Shown piece after piece: positions 1 to 37,543 of a stretch of DNA of 64,000 nt. The notes under the pieces were generated by a model. That model made no database searches and was not told where the DNA came from. It saw nothing but the letters and a program-made list of their open reading frames with translations. The position numbers and the translations under genes are program-made. The stretch is from NCBI GenBank assembly GCA_054601695.1, contig BAAHQB010000108.1:434001-498000 (forward strand). The letters are read 5' to 3'. Every line of letters begins with the position of its first letter. Positions within the stretch are counted from its first letter, which is position 1. The DNA is from Amorphochlora amoebiformis. Its lineage: Eukaryota > Cercozoa > Chlorarachniophyceae.

Positions 1-26
1 CCTGCCAAGGCCAAAAGGAATGCAAT
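1..26 (-). CDS. Possible exon at the window edge
   Basis: After TTTACAG on the minus strand comes ATTGCATTCCTTTTGGCC (IAFLLALA), hydrophobic, running off the window. It is too short to judge. Confidence 0.2.
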
Positions 27-52
27 CTGTAAATATTTGTATGAAACCTATG

Positions 53-90
<38 letters not shown>

Positions 91-99
91 TATATATAT

Positions 100-800
100 G
101 TTTCATTTACGCGAGGAGGCAACTTAAGCTTGATTAGAGGACAATTTGATTACTAGTCGGCGTGGAACCCCATCTTCCGTAGTCTAGTAGTGGATCTAGG
201 CCTTATTATTGCACAGAGTACGACTCAGTTATTCTACTGATTGTTATTTCTATGATCACGGATGCATAAATTGATCTAAGTACACTGATCACGGATACAT
301 AAATTCTAGAAATTGATTGCGTCCGATTGAAAGTATACAGTTGAACTTTGCAAATTCAGTTCGCTAGAGAACACATGAAAATACATCTAGTATATGTACA
401 AGCTAGCTGTAGCCATACCGCGATAACAAGCCTAGGACTACTAGACTAGTACTAGTATTCTTGTATAAATGCTAATTTCAATGTCATTTTCTTAATTTCC
501 ATCATCATAAAAATGTATACATGCTAGACATGTACCTATAGGATATATGCTCGTATAAATCATTCGCTTTTTTTTAGACCTTAACTTAGTTCTCCAGGCA
601 CTTGAGCTATCATGCAAATCAGTACGTATATGCATATAATTCTGGGTATCTCATGAGCTGTGGAAGCTTGTAGAAATTCTAGAAAATTCTGGGACTTCTG
701 GGAGCTATCTTTATTCAGTTTTTGTAGAACATTCTAGGAAATTCTGGAAAATTCTGGAACTTCTGAGAGCTAGCTTGTTTTTCTTTTTTTTGAGTTTTAT
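100..800. other. Unique island without TA repeats
   Basis: No gene recognised. It is rich in CTAG (ACTAGACTAGTACTAGTATT at about 439-459) and has a near-repeat of a 45-base TAGAAATTCTAGAAAATTCT block at 671-710 and 725-775. In composition it resembles 33.5-34.8 kb and 62.4-63.5 kb. Confidence 0.5.
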
Positions 801-843
801 TTAAACGGATGAGGAAGAGAGGAAATAAACATAAGCATGCATG

Positions 844-880
<37 letters not shown>

Positions 881-999
881 AAATACATAAAAACATATAT
901 ATATATATATGTATATATATATATGTGTATGCATATGCATATGCATACACACATGTGTATTTGCACACACACACAAACACATATGTAACATATACATAT

Positions 1000-1032
<33 letters not shown>

Positions 1033-1429
1033 ATCACATGCATTGCTTCTCTTTCTTAAGGATTTGATTTTATCCGTTAGTACCCGGTATTAGAGACATC
1101 ATCGAAATCGGGATTTTGGGAAGTTTTCCGTTACTACCCGGGATTAGAGGGGTAGAGACATCATGGAGATGGTCTTCTTGGGGCACTAACGGAACACATT
1201 TTTTCGGGTCAGCTTTAATTTTAATCCAGTAATATATATATATATATATATATCATATATACACATACACACATATATATATATATATATATATGTATAT
1301 TGTTGCAAGGATGTATGTGAATGGAGACATTATTTACATGTGTGTAATGGTTATTAATATTTATATTTACATATATATATATATATATATATATAGATGA
1401 CATATATATATTATATATATGTATGTGTA

Positions 1430-1480
<51 letters not shown>

Positions 1481-1498
1481 ATTTATATATACATACAC

Positions 1499-1529
<31 letters not shown>

Positions 1530-1560
1530 AAACATATAAATCCATAGTATATTTACATAC

Positions 1561-1802
1561 ATATTTGACGTGGACATAGGATATTTCTGATGATAATGTT
1601 GCGTGTAGATATACATATATATACCTACATATACATGTACATAGCTATATGTATATATGTGTATGAATATACATATGTATTTATATATATATAGATATAC
1701 ATAATATCTATATAGATATGTACATATGTATATCTCCATATTAAATTAAACGTTTATACAGATATATCTATATTCGTTCATATATACTTATAGATACACA
1801 TA

Positions 1803-1896
<94 letters not shown>

Positions 1897-1995
1897 TATA
1901 AATATATATATATATATAAATATATATATATTATATATTACCTTATCGGACTGAATAGACTTAAAGAAGGAAACCATGTTCCTGAGTCTGTTATA

Positions 1996-2030
<35 letters not shown>

Positions 2031-2118
2031 GAATTGGATATGTATACATATAAAAATAGGTATACGTGTGTAATACCAATCTATGATAATTTCATCTATG
2101 GATTATAGTGCATATAAG

Positions 2119-2161
<43 letters not shown>

Positions 2162-2861
2162 ACATGTATAAATATTTACATAAGATGTGTACGTTTACCA
2201 ATACATTACACAAAAGATAGATCAAAATTTTTATGATACATATAAATATATATATAATACATGTATATATATACACATATGTATATATATGTATATATAT
2301 GCATATATCCATATGTATATATGCATATATCCATATGTAAATATGCATGCATATATATATGTATATTTATGTATATATATATATATGTATAATATATATA
2401 TATCTTACTCTTGAGCAACTGTTTCGTCTTTCGTCTGCATCAAAAAAAATCTGAAAATAAGAAAAAGAACAAAAATGAAGAAATTGAAAAAAAAAAAAAA
2501 ACCAAAAAACGAAGGAAAAAAAATATAAAACTCAAAATTGCGCAGCCGATGATAGAAAAAAAAAACAAACAAAGAATTAAGAAATTACCCAAAAAAAATA
2601 AAAAAACGGTGAAAAAATTATCAAAAATTGCGCAGGTTAATAAAGAAGACAAAGAGGTAAAAAAGTGTAAAAGGGACGATGTATATAGCATTGAATATTT
2701 AGTTATGTGATGATATAGAATATACTATCATATATATGTATATATATATATAATATATATATATCTATTATATATATATATATATATATATATGCATATA
2801 CATATTACACTTTTTATTAACCATCGGATAAATACCCAAGGTAATAATATAAACTAAATGC

Positions 2862-2915
<54 letters not shown>

Positions 2916-2978
2916 CATTGTATTAACCATTGGACATACAATTAAGAACTCCGAATGCTATGGATAAATGGATACACG

Positions 2979-3024
<46 letters not shown>

Positions 3025-3191
3025 TTTATATATATGTGTCCAATGCATATACATACATACATATATATACATATATATATATATATTATATATCCATATA
3101 CACGTATGTATATGTATGTGTGTATGTATACTTTTCAATTTATAAATAAATACATATTTTTTCAAGGACCCCAAAAAAAGTATAAATAACG

Positions 3192-3229
<38 letters not shown>

Positions 3230-3535
3230 TATATTACACTTCATAATCTTTGGATATTTTACCCAAGTGTCCCCAGAATAGCTTTGGTCACGATATATAT
3301 TTTCATCTGATATATGTATATATGTATATATGTCTATACATATATATAACATATATATATATATACACACACATATATATATATATATATAATATATATA
3401 TAACGATAAAAAGATGTGCGTGTAACATACATGTATACATGTAAAGGGATATTAGGTAAATATATGTACACATTTGTGTCCCATATATGTTTTTATATAT
3501 GTATATACATTATATATATATTATGTATATGTATA

Positions 3536-3573
<38 letters not shown>

Positions 3574-3766
3574 TACGTACATGTAAACTCATGCATATAT
3601 ATATATATATCACACAAACGTGTAATATAAATACGGCTGTATGCATATATATATATATATGTATATATATATACAGATACATGCACATAAACATATATAT
3701 TGTATATATGAATGTATAATATGCAAATCTGTTTCTACATTCATATTTTTGCATATATTTGAAAAC
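1561..3766 (-). CDS. Gene D: fragments of a minus-strand gene
   Basis: Candidate exons: 3766-3739 (VFKYMQKYE), 3306-3263 ([14 protein letters not shown] in one phase, or [14 protein letters not shown] in another), 1987-1942 ([15 protein letters not shown]) and 1586-1561 (KYPMSTSN). The last two join in phase with good splice sites; links between the others are unproven. Decayed echoes of the 3306-3263 junction lie at 2814-2845 and 2925-2960. I do not recognise the product. It may continue below 1561 or off the window. Confidence 0.3.
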
Positions 3767-4189
3767 CTTCAGGTATATATGTGTATATATATATATATGT
3801 ATGTATAGATGTATATATATATATATAATATATTTATACATATAAATGTAATACAAATACAGATGAGTACCTATACACATATGTATATGTATTTTTACTT
3901 ATACCAACGTATATATAATACGTATACTACAGAAATGGATTCGCAAAAAACATTTATACTCATTATATGTCTACATATAATCAGGTATATATATTTATAT
4001 TTATAGATATATCCGTACCAATGAATGTAATCTAAAACGTACGGATGTATGCACCCATATATACACATGTAAAAATAATATATACATATCTAAACATAAA
4101 TATACAAATATCCTTATGAATATTGACACTATACTACCTTATCCTTAGAGGAAAAGGACTCGCTTAGATCCTAATAAATGCATAGAAAT

Positions 4190-4760
4190 AAGGAGAAATC
4201 ACCCAACTAGCACATGCCCGCCCTTTAAAACCACTCGATGGACACGTGTCGATAGTCAGAAATCACTAGATAGACACGTGCCGATAGTCAGAAATCACTA
4301 GATGGACACGTGTCAAGAATTAAAAAATCGTTCGATAGACTCGTGTAAAGAGTTTAGAAAGAACTCAAAGAGACACGTGTCAAGATATAAGTATGTTTAA
4401 TATGAATGTTTCATAAGAAATATCATAAATGCATAGGTATAGTACGAAAATAGCTGCGTGCGGGTGGCTAATTAGTATAAAAATACACACACATATGCAC
4501 ATATAATTCTCTTTATAAATATATATATATATATATATATATGTGTGTATCTATACATATATATATATATATATATATTATATATAATATATAATATATA
4601 ATATATATATATATATATATTTATGTCAAGAGTTTGACTCAAGAGACATATGTCAATATCTTAAAAGAACAAAATGGACACGTGTCAAGAAGTCCAGTAT
4701 TTAGAATTAACGCAAATAGAAAGGTCTTAATAATTGGAAAAAAAAAATCCAAAAATAAGC
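4190..4760 (-). promoter_or_regulatory. Array of CACGTG palindromes, probable control region
   Basis: GACACGTGTC or close variants occur near 4231, 4274, 4305, 4340 (one mismatch), 4371 and 4677, the first three in 31-43-base steps with ATAGTCAGAAATCACTAGAT between. CACGTG is the G-box or E-box core bound by bHLH and bZIP factors. A GGGCGGG box (gene strand) lies at 4216-4222. The array is upstream of gene D on the minus strand and downstream of gene A. Confidence 0.45.
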
Positions 4761-5100
4761 TTAACACACTCTAACAAGCACAGATTTCAGGCACAAACGA
4801 GAAAAATATCTAACAGCAAGAGTTCATCCAAGTGAGAGATTAGAGAGACAGAGAGAGAGAGATAAGTACAAACACGCGAGAGAGACAGAGAGAGAGAGAA
4901 AGAGAGCGAGGGCGAGAGAGAAAAAGAAAAAAGAGAGCGAGAAAAAAAGAGAACGAACTTTAGAGTTCGATTTCGACCGGAAAAAACCCGAAAAAAATAT
5001 ATATATCTGGTTTTTGAGGACAGTGGGCAGCAAGAAAGAGAGTGAGAGAGACAAAAGAGATAGAGAAAAGAGCTATAGAATTGGCGTGTCACTTTATCAG

Positions 5101-5213
5101 TAAATCTCGCCAGGGTTAAAGCTATGATTAGGGTTAGAGTTAAGGCTAGGGACCGGGCTAGGGTTAAGGTTAGGGTTAGGGTTAGGGTTAGGGTTAGGGT
5201 TAGGGTTAGGGTA
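5101..5213 (-). repeat. TTAGGG tract downstream of gene A
   Basis: Degenerate then pure TTAGGG, seven perfect units at the end, on the plus strand (CCCTAA in the gene A sense). It follows the proposed stop at 5228, so it is probably 3' flank or untranslated sequence. Confidence 0.85.
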
Positions 5214-5227
5214 GGTATTTAGGCTAG

Positions 5228-22495
<17,268 letters not shown>

Positions 22496-23061
22496 TACTA
22501 CCGATAAATTAATCCACAAAGGGAATTCAGAATCCCGGTCGAATCCCGGGAATTTGCAAAATATCCGATATTACTTTCAAATCCCCGCCACTGCAAGGAA
22601 AATCCCGGGATTCTCGTGGAAAACATGGCGGCAACCGCTGATATGTGGGGTCACCGGAAGAGTCTCCAATATGGACTACAGAGTATCCGGCAGTGACAAC
22701 GAGTATCGTACATCGACGATACAAATGTCACACAATACACTTTCGCGCGAAAAACTGCGGGGGAAGCGGTTTTGTAAGGAGAAAATTCCCATTGGTCGCA
22801 ACTGCGATGATTAGGGATAGGGCTGTTACAGAGGGGAGAGATAGATCTGATAAGTTTTTAAGTAGATTTTGCTTCTATGCAGATGAAAAACAACCGAAAA
22901 ATTAAGTCGAAATAAAAGTTTAGCCAGAAAGTCAGAAAGATTTAAAAAAAAAAAAATGGATGGTATTAGAGGTCAAGATGAGGTCTATTAACGTGTTGGA
23001 GGGGGGGGAGGGGATATATCTCACATAAACTTCAATATAATATGAATATATACACATATAC

Positions 23062-23098
<37 letters not shown>

Positions 23099-23295
23099 TA
23101 GTATACGCGCACTAGTTTTTATGTTCTATATATACACATATACATATACATACATATATACACATATAAATATATATATATATATATAACATATACATAT
23201 ATATATATACAGATTATACATACTCTCTCTCTAGTATATGTACATAAAAGCTATAATGTAGACTATATAGATATTGATATATTCTCGACCTTAAA
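22496..23295. promoter_or_regulatory. Spacer upstream of gene A, probable promoter
   Basis: 22500-22920 is unique and GC-richer, with three AATCCCGG motifs (two of them GAATCCCGG) near 22531-22553 and 22609. From 23040 it is TA repeat. The overlapping plus-strand frames of 86-114 codons show no domain, and I do not call them. Confidence 0.35.
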
Positions 23296-23436
23296 TACCT
23301 CTCTTTCCGTTTCGTCCGTTTTAGCCGTTTCAGCTTCTTTATCCATTTCATCCGTTTCATCCGTTTCATCCATTTCATCCGTTTCATCGGTTTCATCGGT
23401 TTCATCGGTTTCATCGGTTTCATCCGTTTCTTCGAT
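23296..23436. repeat. 9-bp minisatellite GTTTCATCC/GG
   Basis: About 13 units in the spacer below gene B. The minus-strand frame reads a Met-Lys-Pro/Arg repeat and has no other support. Confidence 0.85.
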
Positions 23437-23488
23437 TCAGGTTATTAGACTCAATCGGTAAAATGATCAAATTTGAGCACTAATAACA

Positions 23489-23622
23489 CAATCAATCCTA
23501 ACCCAAACCCTAGCCTTAACCCTAGCCCTAAACGTAACACTAACCCTAACCCTAACCCTAACCCTAAACATAACCCTAACCCTAACCCTAACCCTAACCC
23601 TAACCCTTAGCCCTAATCCTGG
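23489..23622 (+). repeat. CCCTAA tract in the spacer between genes A and B
   Basis: About 130 bases with CCCTAA on the plus strand, outside the mapped exons of either gene. It is one of the few tracts antisense to its neighbours. Confidence 0.9.
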
Positions 23623-23814
23623 TTTTCTAATCATGAATGAGAGATTCTTACTACCATACCGATATATATAAATATATATATATATATACATATATATATG
23701 TATGTATATATATATATACGAGAACACGCAGTATAATATGTCCTCCTAGATGTAAACATTTATCTTGATTAATCACAGATTGTTAACAGTTAGTTGTAGA
23801 TAGATGGGTTAGGG

Positions 23815-32454
<8,640 letters not shown>

Positions 32455-32514
32455 GACAGAAAATTGCGGGAAAGTGTTCACGACAGAAAATTGCGGGAAA
32501 GTGTACTGGACACC

Positions 32515-32558
32515 ATGGCTGTTGAGGATGCTTTAATATCCGAGGTATACGTATATGA

Positions 32559-32598
<40 letters not shown>

Positions 32599-32655
32599 AT
32601 ATATGTATGTATTTATAGATATATACATATGATATAGATACATGATGCTATATCG

Positions 32656-32701
<46 letters not shown>

Positions 32702-32814
32702 GTATGTCTATGTATATATATGTATATTTATGTTTATATAGATATATATATATATGTACGCTTGTATGTATAGTTTTATATGGAGATATTTAGATATTTA
32801 CTTACAATCATATA

Positions 32815-32862
<48 letters not shown>

Positions 32863-33319
32863 TATATACTCACAAGATCTAAAACAGGTAATTGACGGCT
32901 ATGAAGGAGCAAGGAAAGTCATTATCGTTATCCTAACCCTAACCCTAACCTTAACCCTAACCCTAACCCTAATCCTAAACCTAATCCTAACCCTAACCCT
33001 GAACCTAACCTATCGCTAACCAAGGAGTCGATGGTTTTCGGACTAAGACATACTGAATATTCTAATCCTAACCCTAACCCTAACCCTAACCCTAACCCTA
33101 GTTCTAACCCTAACCCTAACCCTAATCGCTTCTAATCCTAACCCTAACCCTAACCCTAACCCTAACCCTAACCCTAGTCCTAACCCTAACCCTAACCCTA
33201 ATCGTAACCCTAACCCTAACCCTAACCCTAATCGTAACCCTAACCCTAAACCTAACCCTAAGTTAGGATTTATGGTTGTTGGCTTCAGTGTGAAATGGTT
33301 TTGGAATGAGATTTTTTAG
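32515..33319 (+). CDS. Possible small plus-strand gene
   Basis: CACCATGG at 32511-32518 is an ideal start context. Exon 32515-32544 ([10 protein letters not shown], donor GTATAC) joins in phase to 32888-32926 ([13 protein letters not shown], donor GTTATCC opening a CCCTAA tract). Later pieces at 33025 ([13 protein letters not shown]) and 33263-33319 ([18 protein letters not shown] then TAG) follow CAAG and CTAAG acceptors, but the first lacks a donor. A 25-base tandem duplication (GACAGAAAATTGCGGGAAAG) precedes the ATG. Product unknown. Confidence 0.3.
32927..33262 (+). repeat. CCCTAA tracts in the small plus-strand gene
   Basis: Runs at 32933-33005, 33065-33125 and 33134-33262 alternate with short unique pieces. 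CCCTAA lies on the sense strand of the proposed gene. Confidence 0.9.
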
Positions 33320-33412
33320 AATTACATGTGTACGCACATAGGTACAGCATGTTTTCATGACAATACGTACTATATCTAGAATATATATATATATATATAT
33401 ATATATAATAAC

Positions 33413-33469
33413 CTTGTAACCGGCACTCACTGCATTAATCTGATATACTTGCTCTTTACGATTTTTCCA
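33413..33469 (-). CDS. Isolated exon-like fragment
   Basis: On the minus strand WKNRKEQVYQINAVSAGYK ends AAG then GTTATT, but the 5' side runs straight into TA repeat with no AG. This is the form an echo has, yet I see no parent exon in the window. Confidence 0.25.
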
Positions 33470-33472
33470 AGT

Positions 33473-33528
<56 letters not shown>

Positions 33529-33544
33529 CATATATATATAATAT

Positions 33545-34850
33545 ACTTGGCCAGCCATACGTATACTAGTTATATGAAGTTCACCTAGTTCGCACAAGCA
33601 TCATTAAGCTTACGTTAAGTAAAGTACCCTTTGTAACCATTCAATTACTCATCCGATGCTGAGTACATGTATATTAGAGGAACAGTCTAGTATAGACAGA
33701 CCGGCTATTACTAGTACTAGTAGTATTAGAGGGATAGTACGAGTCAGACCGACGCGGTGAAGAAATGATGAATTTTAAGCCGTGGTGCATATCATTAATA
33801 GTGAGTAAAATGTTATTATAATTCATTGATTGTATCATAGTATACTCTTAAATGTAGGCATATATACTGAGCATATGATAGCATATATACAGACTGTGTA
33901 TGAGTACTAGATACAACACATATACCCATTTACAGATTGTTGAAACGCGTATATGATCCAACATGATTACGATTCACGATTATCAACGTCGTGTATATAT
34001 CATAAGGAAACTATTATCGTTCTAGATCTCGACTGTACGTTTAACACTTACCGGGGACGTCATCATTGAATACTACATATATGGCCACGGTATCATTGAA
34101 TATATAAATACGTACGTACGTACACTCCAGACTGAAGTCACTGAACCTCGGTCTACTGCAGTGTATCAGTTAAATAATCGCCACGGTTTCATGCAATGCA
34201 TTGAATATATAAATACGTACGTACGTACACTCCAGACTGAAGTCACTGAACCTCGGTCTACGCATACGGTACTGTACTGCAGTGTACCAGCTTTAGTACA
34301 TGTACGCACTGACACACTTTTGGCTTGGGAGTGCTCATACGCATGCAATAACCCCTTGTACGTATCATAGTACTACTAGTACTAGCGTATACAATCAATG
34401 TATACTATACACGTGATATCTGACGGGATATTACATGCGTACGTACGGTTTCTATAATTGCGTATCATAGCCTAGTGAGTATGAGAATCATTATGATACG
34501 TATGTACAAGTATCCTAGTTATAACTGAATGCAATAATTTCAATTATGTATGCGTACGTACCTAGCGTACCGGCACGCACCAACGCAAACCACAACATCA
34601 GTGTAGATAGCTGAATATCATATAGTCTTCGCATCGATAACTTTGTAGTAATATGTAGTTATAATAACAATGTATTTATCGCACGTACACAATTACACAA
34701 ATTGAAAATCTTTTCGAATTCAACTACAACTCTACGAGTACGTACGTATATAGCGACCGCATATTTATCTACTCCTTATTAACATTCGCGCACGATACTT
34801 AACATATCATACGGTACATGGTATTCAATTGGACACTGCACATCTATATT
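33545..34850. other. Unique 1.3-kb island without TA repeats
   Basis: No gene recognised. It is dense in palindromic tetramers (CTAG, GTAC, ACGT; for example ACTAGTACTAGTAG and TACGTACGTACGTA) and holds a 105-bp direct repeat. Short frames inside it have no splice or domain support. Confidence 0.5.
34085..34280. repeat. 105-bp tandem duplication
   Basis: GGCCACGGTATCATTGAATA to CACTGAACCTCGGTCTAC (34083-34157) is repeated from 34181. The inner 58 bases (TGAATATATAAATACG through CGGTCTAC) are identical, while the flanks have small changes. Confidence 0.9.
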
Positions 34851-34985
34851 TGATTTTTACGTTTGTTTGTAGTAAGATTGAACAATTAATTGGTCCCCGC
34901 GACTATGTGGTTTGTCTAGTACATATATCATGATTTCTTTTATCATATTATATACAATATATATTTTTATATATATATAATATTG

Positions 34986-35060
<75 letters not shown>

Positions 35061-35183
35061 CAGCAAGTTTTTCACTATGTGTGTATTCAATTATCAGAAT
35101 CATAAATTGTAAATGCCGCCGCATACACACATATATGTGAATGATCAACGGTTTATCTCCAGATATACGGCAGCTGCATCCAG

Positions 35184-35674
35184 CTAGGGTGCACGCGCGG
35201 TCCTGGGCTTGCAGTATTGGTCGTTTGGAGTCCTGAAATCGACATTTGCTCTCTTCTCACACGCTTCCACGGGCAAACAAACCGGATAAAACCAGTTCCA
35301 GCCACTACTATCTTTGTAGCATCTAGTAATCTTCACACCGTTGACACCTTAGAAAATTAAAAACAAAAAAGAGGGCATATTACTTCGCAGTATTTCCAAA
35401 GCAGAAGCTGCAATATCGTAACGAAATAACCTGGAACACCCTCGATCAGATGTGTGTTGTCGTTGATAACGTCGCGGTCGTGGTAGACGACATCATTCTG
35501 ACGATCGACCCACTTCCTGGCGCAGAGTTGATGAAATTTGTTTTTACAGAACTCTTGGAGCAGAAGGTGCGCATACACTCGGAGCTTGTCAAGCTCATCC
35601 TTGGTGAGAAAGTTCGTGGAGCTCCTGAGGACAATGGTCTTGAATGCGGGTAGAATCCTTGTGCGAACGCTTTC
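35184..35674 (-). CDS. Gene C exons 8-9 (C-terminus)
   Basis: Exon 8 (35431-35674) encodes a helical stretch with [21 protein letters not shown] and ends VPG. Exon 9 (35184-35347) encodes four closely spaced Cys ([26 protein letters not shown]) and ends at TAG. The 83-base intron between them is ordinary and contains no TA repeat. Confidence 0.8.
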
Positions 35675-35834
35675 CTAACAGGATCATATTTAGTATGATT
35701 TACGTCTATATACATATATATATATATATATGTATATATATATGTATATATGTATATATATATATACGTATTACATGTGACTAATATATTATGCAATAGA
35801 AAACATACAAATGAATATAAAATATCACATATAC

Positions 35835-35867
<33 letters not shown>

Positions 35868-36452
35868 ATATATATATATATATAAATATATATTATAATA
35901 TATATATATATATATGTTAATATATATATACATATATATATATATATACATATATATTATTCACATATACATCCACACATCACATAAAACATATATACAC
36001 ATCAAGTTTAACATACAAACCCACATAACCACTCTCTCACACACACACTAAAACCTCCTCATTCGGCTTATCGCTCAATTCGCCATCCATGCCATCAATA
36101 AGGCTGCTCACCTCCGCCCGAATTGTACCCCAATTTAAATCTCCAGCATCGTTAACGGCCTTCCAAAATGCCAGCTTGTATTGCCCGTTCTTATACGCAT
36201 TGCTAGGAATCCACGTCCTGTAGTCGAGTGAGTATGGCGGGTCGGTCCAGTAGTTTGTGGTGTTAGAGACGCTCTTTCCCCAGGCTGCGAGGTTGTTAAT
36301 CATGCTCGTTTCGGTGTTGGTAATATTGTCATCTCCAAGGAAAGTCGTTGGCGTGTCTTTGAGGCAGATTTCTTCGTACATGACGTTGAATTCGGACTTG
36401 TCGTTAGGAAAGGTTCTATGTGTGTGTGTGTGTGTATAAGGATGAATATATG

Positions 36453-36485
<33 letters not shown>

Positions 36486-36524
36486 GTATGCTCCATTACA
36501 CATTTACACAGCCGGGAGGTACGC

Positions 36525-36572
<48 letters not shown>

Positions 36573-36580
36573 ATAATTAT

Positions 36581-36622
<42 letters not shown>

Positions 36623-37268
36623 TGCTCTATTACACATTTACACAGCCGGAAGGTACGCTTGCACTAATCGTGTCGAAAACTCTCATTTTATACATGTACA
36701 AGGCGTTAAAATATGGTCTCTCAAGAGTCGTGAACACCAATATACATACTTACACGACCTATTCACAAACTTTCACGAGTTGGCAAGCATCCGACGGGGT
36801 TGAGAACCACTCAGGTTCACAATTATCCCAAGTACACCCTCGAATGGATCGTATATATTGCGGCCAGTTATATGCTCCAACACGGACAGTACGTAATCTT
36901 ACGGTCAGAAAGCAGTCATTAACAGGCAAATAATACATATACACCCAGCCAGCATACAAGATAACATAAGGTAATTATGCCTAATTAAGTACACAGTATC
37001 CCAGAGTCTCCCAAGCCCTCTTCTCTTTGTCTTTCCTCTCACAACCAATCCCACACTCACTTTCCGGGGTGGATAATGGCCTCGATACTGCTGAGTTTCT
37101 CGTCGTTTAGGACATCTTGATCTGAGTCCATGTAAGCCTTGAGGCAGCCGTCATCATGCGTTAAATTTTTCGCCTGAGTGGTGCAAAGATGAGTGTGTTA
37201 TTAGGTACTAGAAGAGGTTCATGGAGGGTGTGTCTGTATATGTGTTGGTTTTTTGTATGTTTATACTC

Positions 37269-37319
<51 letters not shown>

Positions 37320-37394
37320 TATATATAATATTAAAGTATTGTATATGTTATTATTTCATATTTGTGCATGTACGCATATGTAATAATATTGTAT

Positions 37395-37426
<32 letters not shown>

Positions 37427-37480
37427 CATATATATATATATATATTATATGTATATGTATACATGTACATTATACACATA

Positions 37481-37543
<63 letters not shown>

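Noticed and set aside
1221-1739. 172-codon Tyr/Ile-rich frame, and all similar YIYIYI frames in the window
   Set aside because: Direct translations of (TA)n and TATG repeats.
2411-2710. 99-codon lysine-rich plus-strand frame ending [13 protein letters not shown]
   Set aside because: It is driven by an A-rich stretch on the strand opposite the gene D fragments, with no splice context. The end faintly recalls a chromodomain strand, but that is too little to call.
36622-36959. Frames on both strands, including minus-strand [16 protein letters not shown]
   Set aside because: They fall in the gene C intron between exons 6 and 7, which join perfectly in phase without them. There is no acceptor or donor in suitable phase. 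An alternative exon cannot be excluded.
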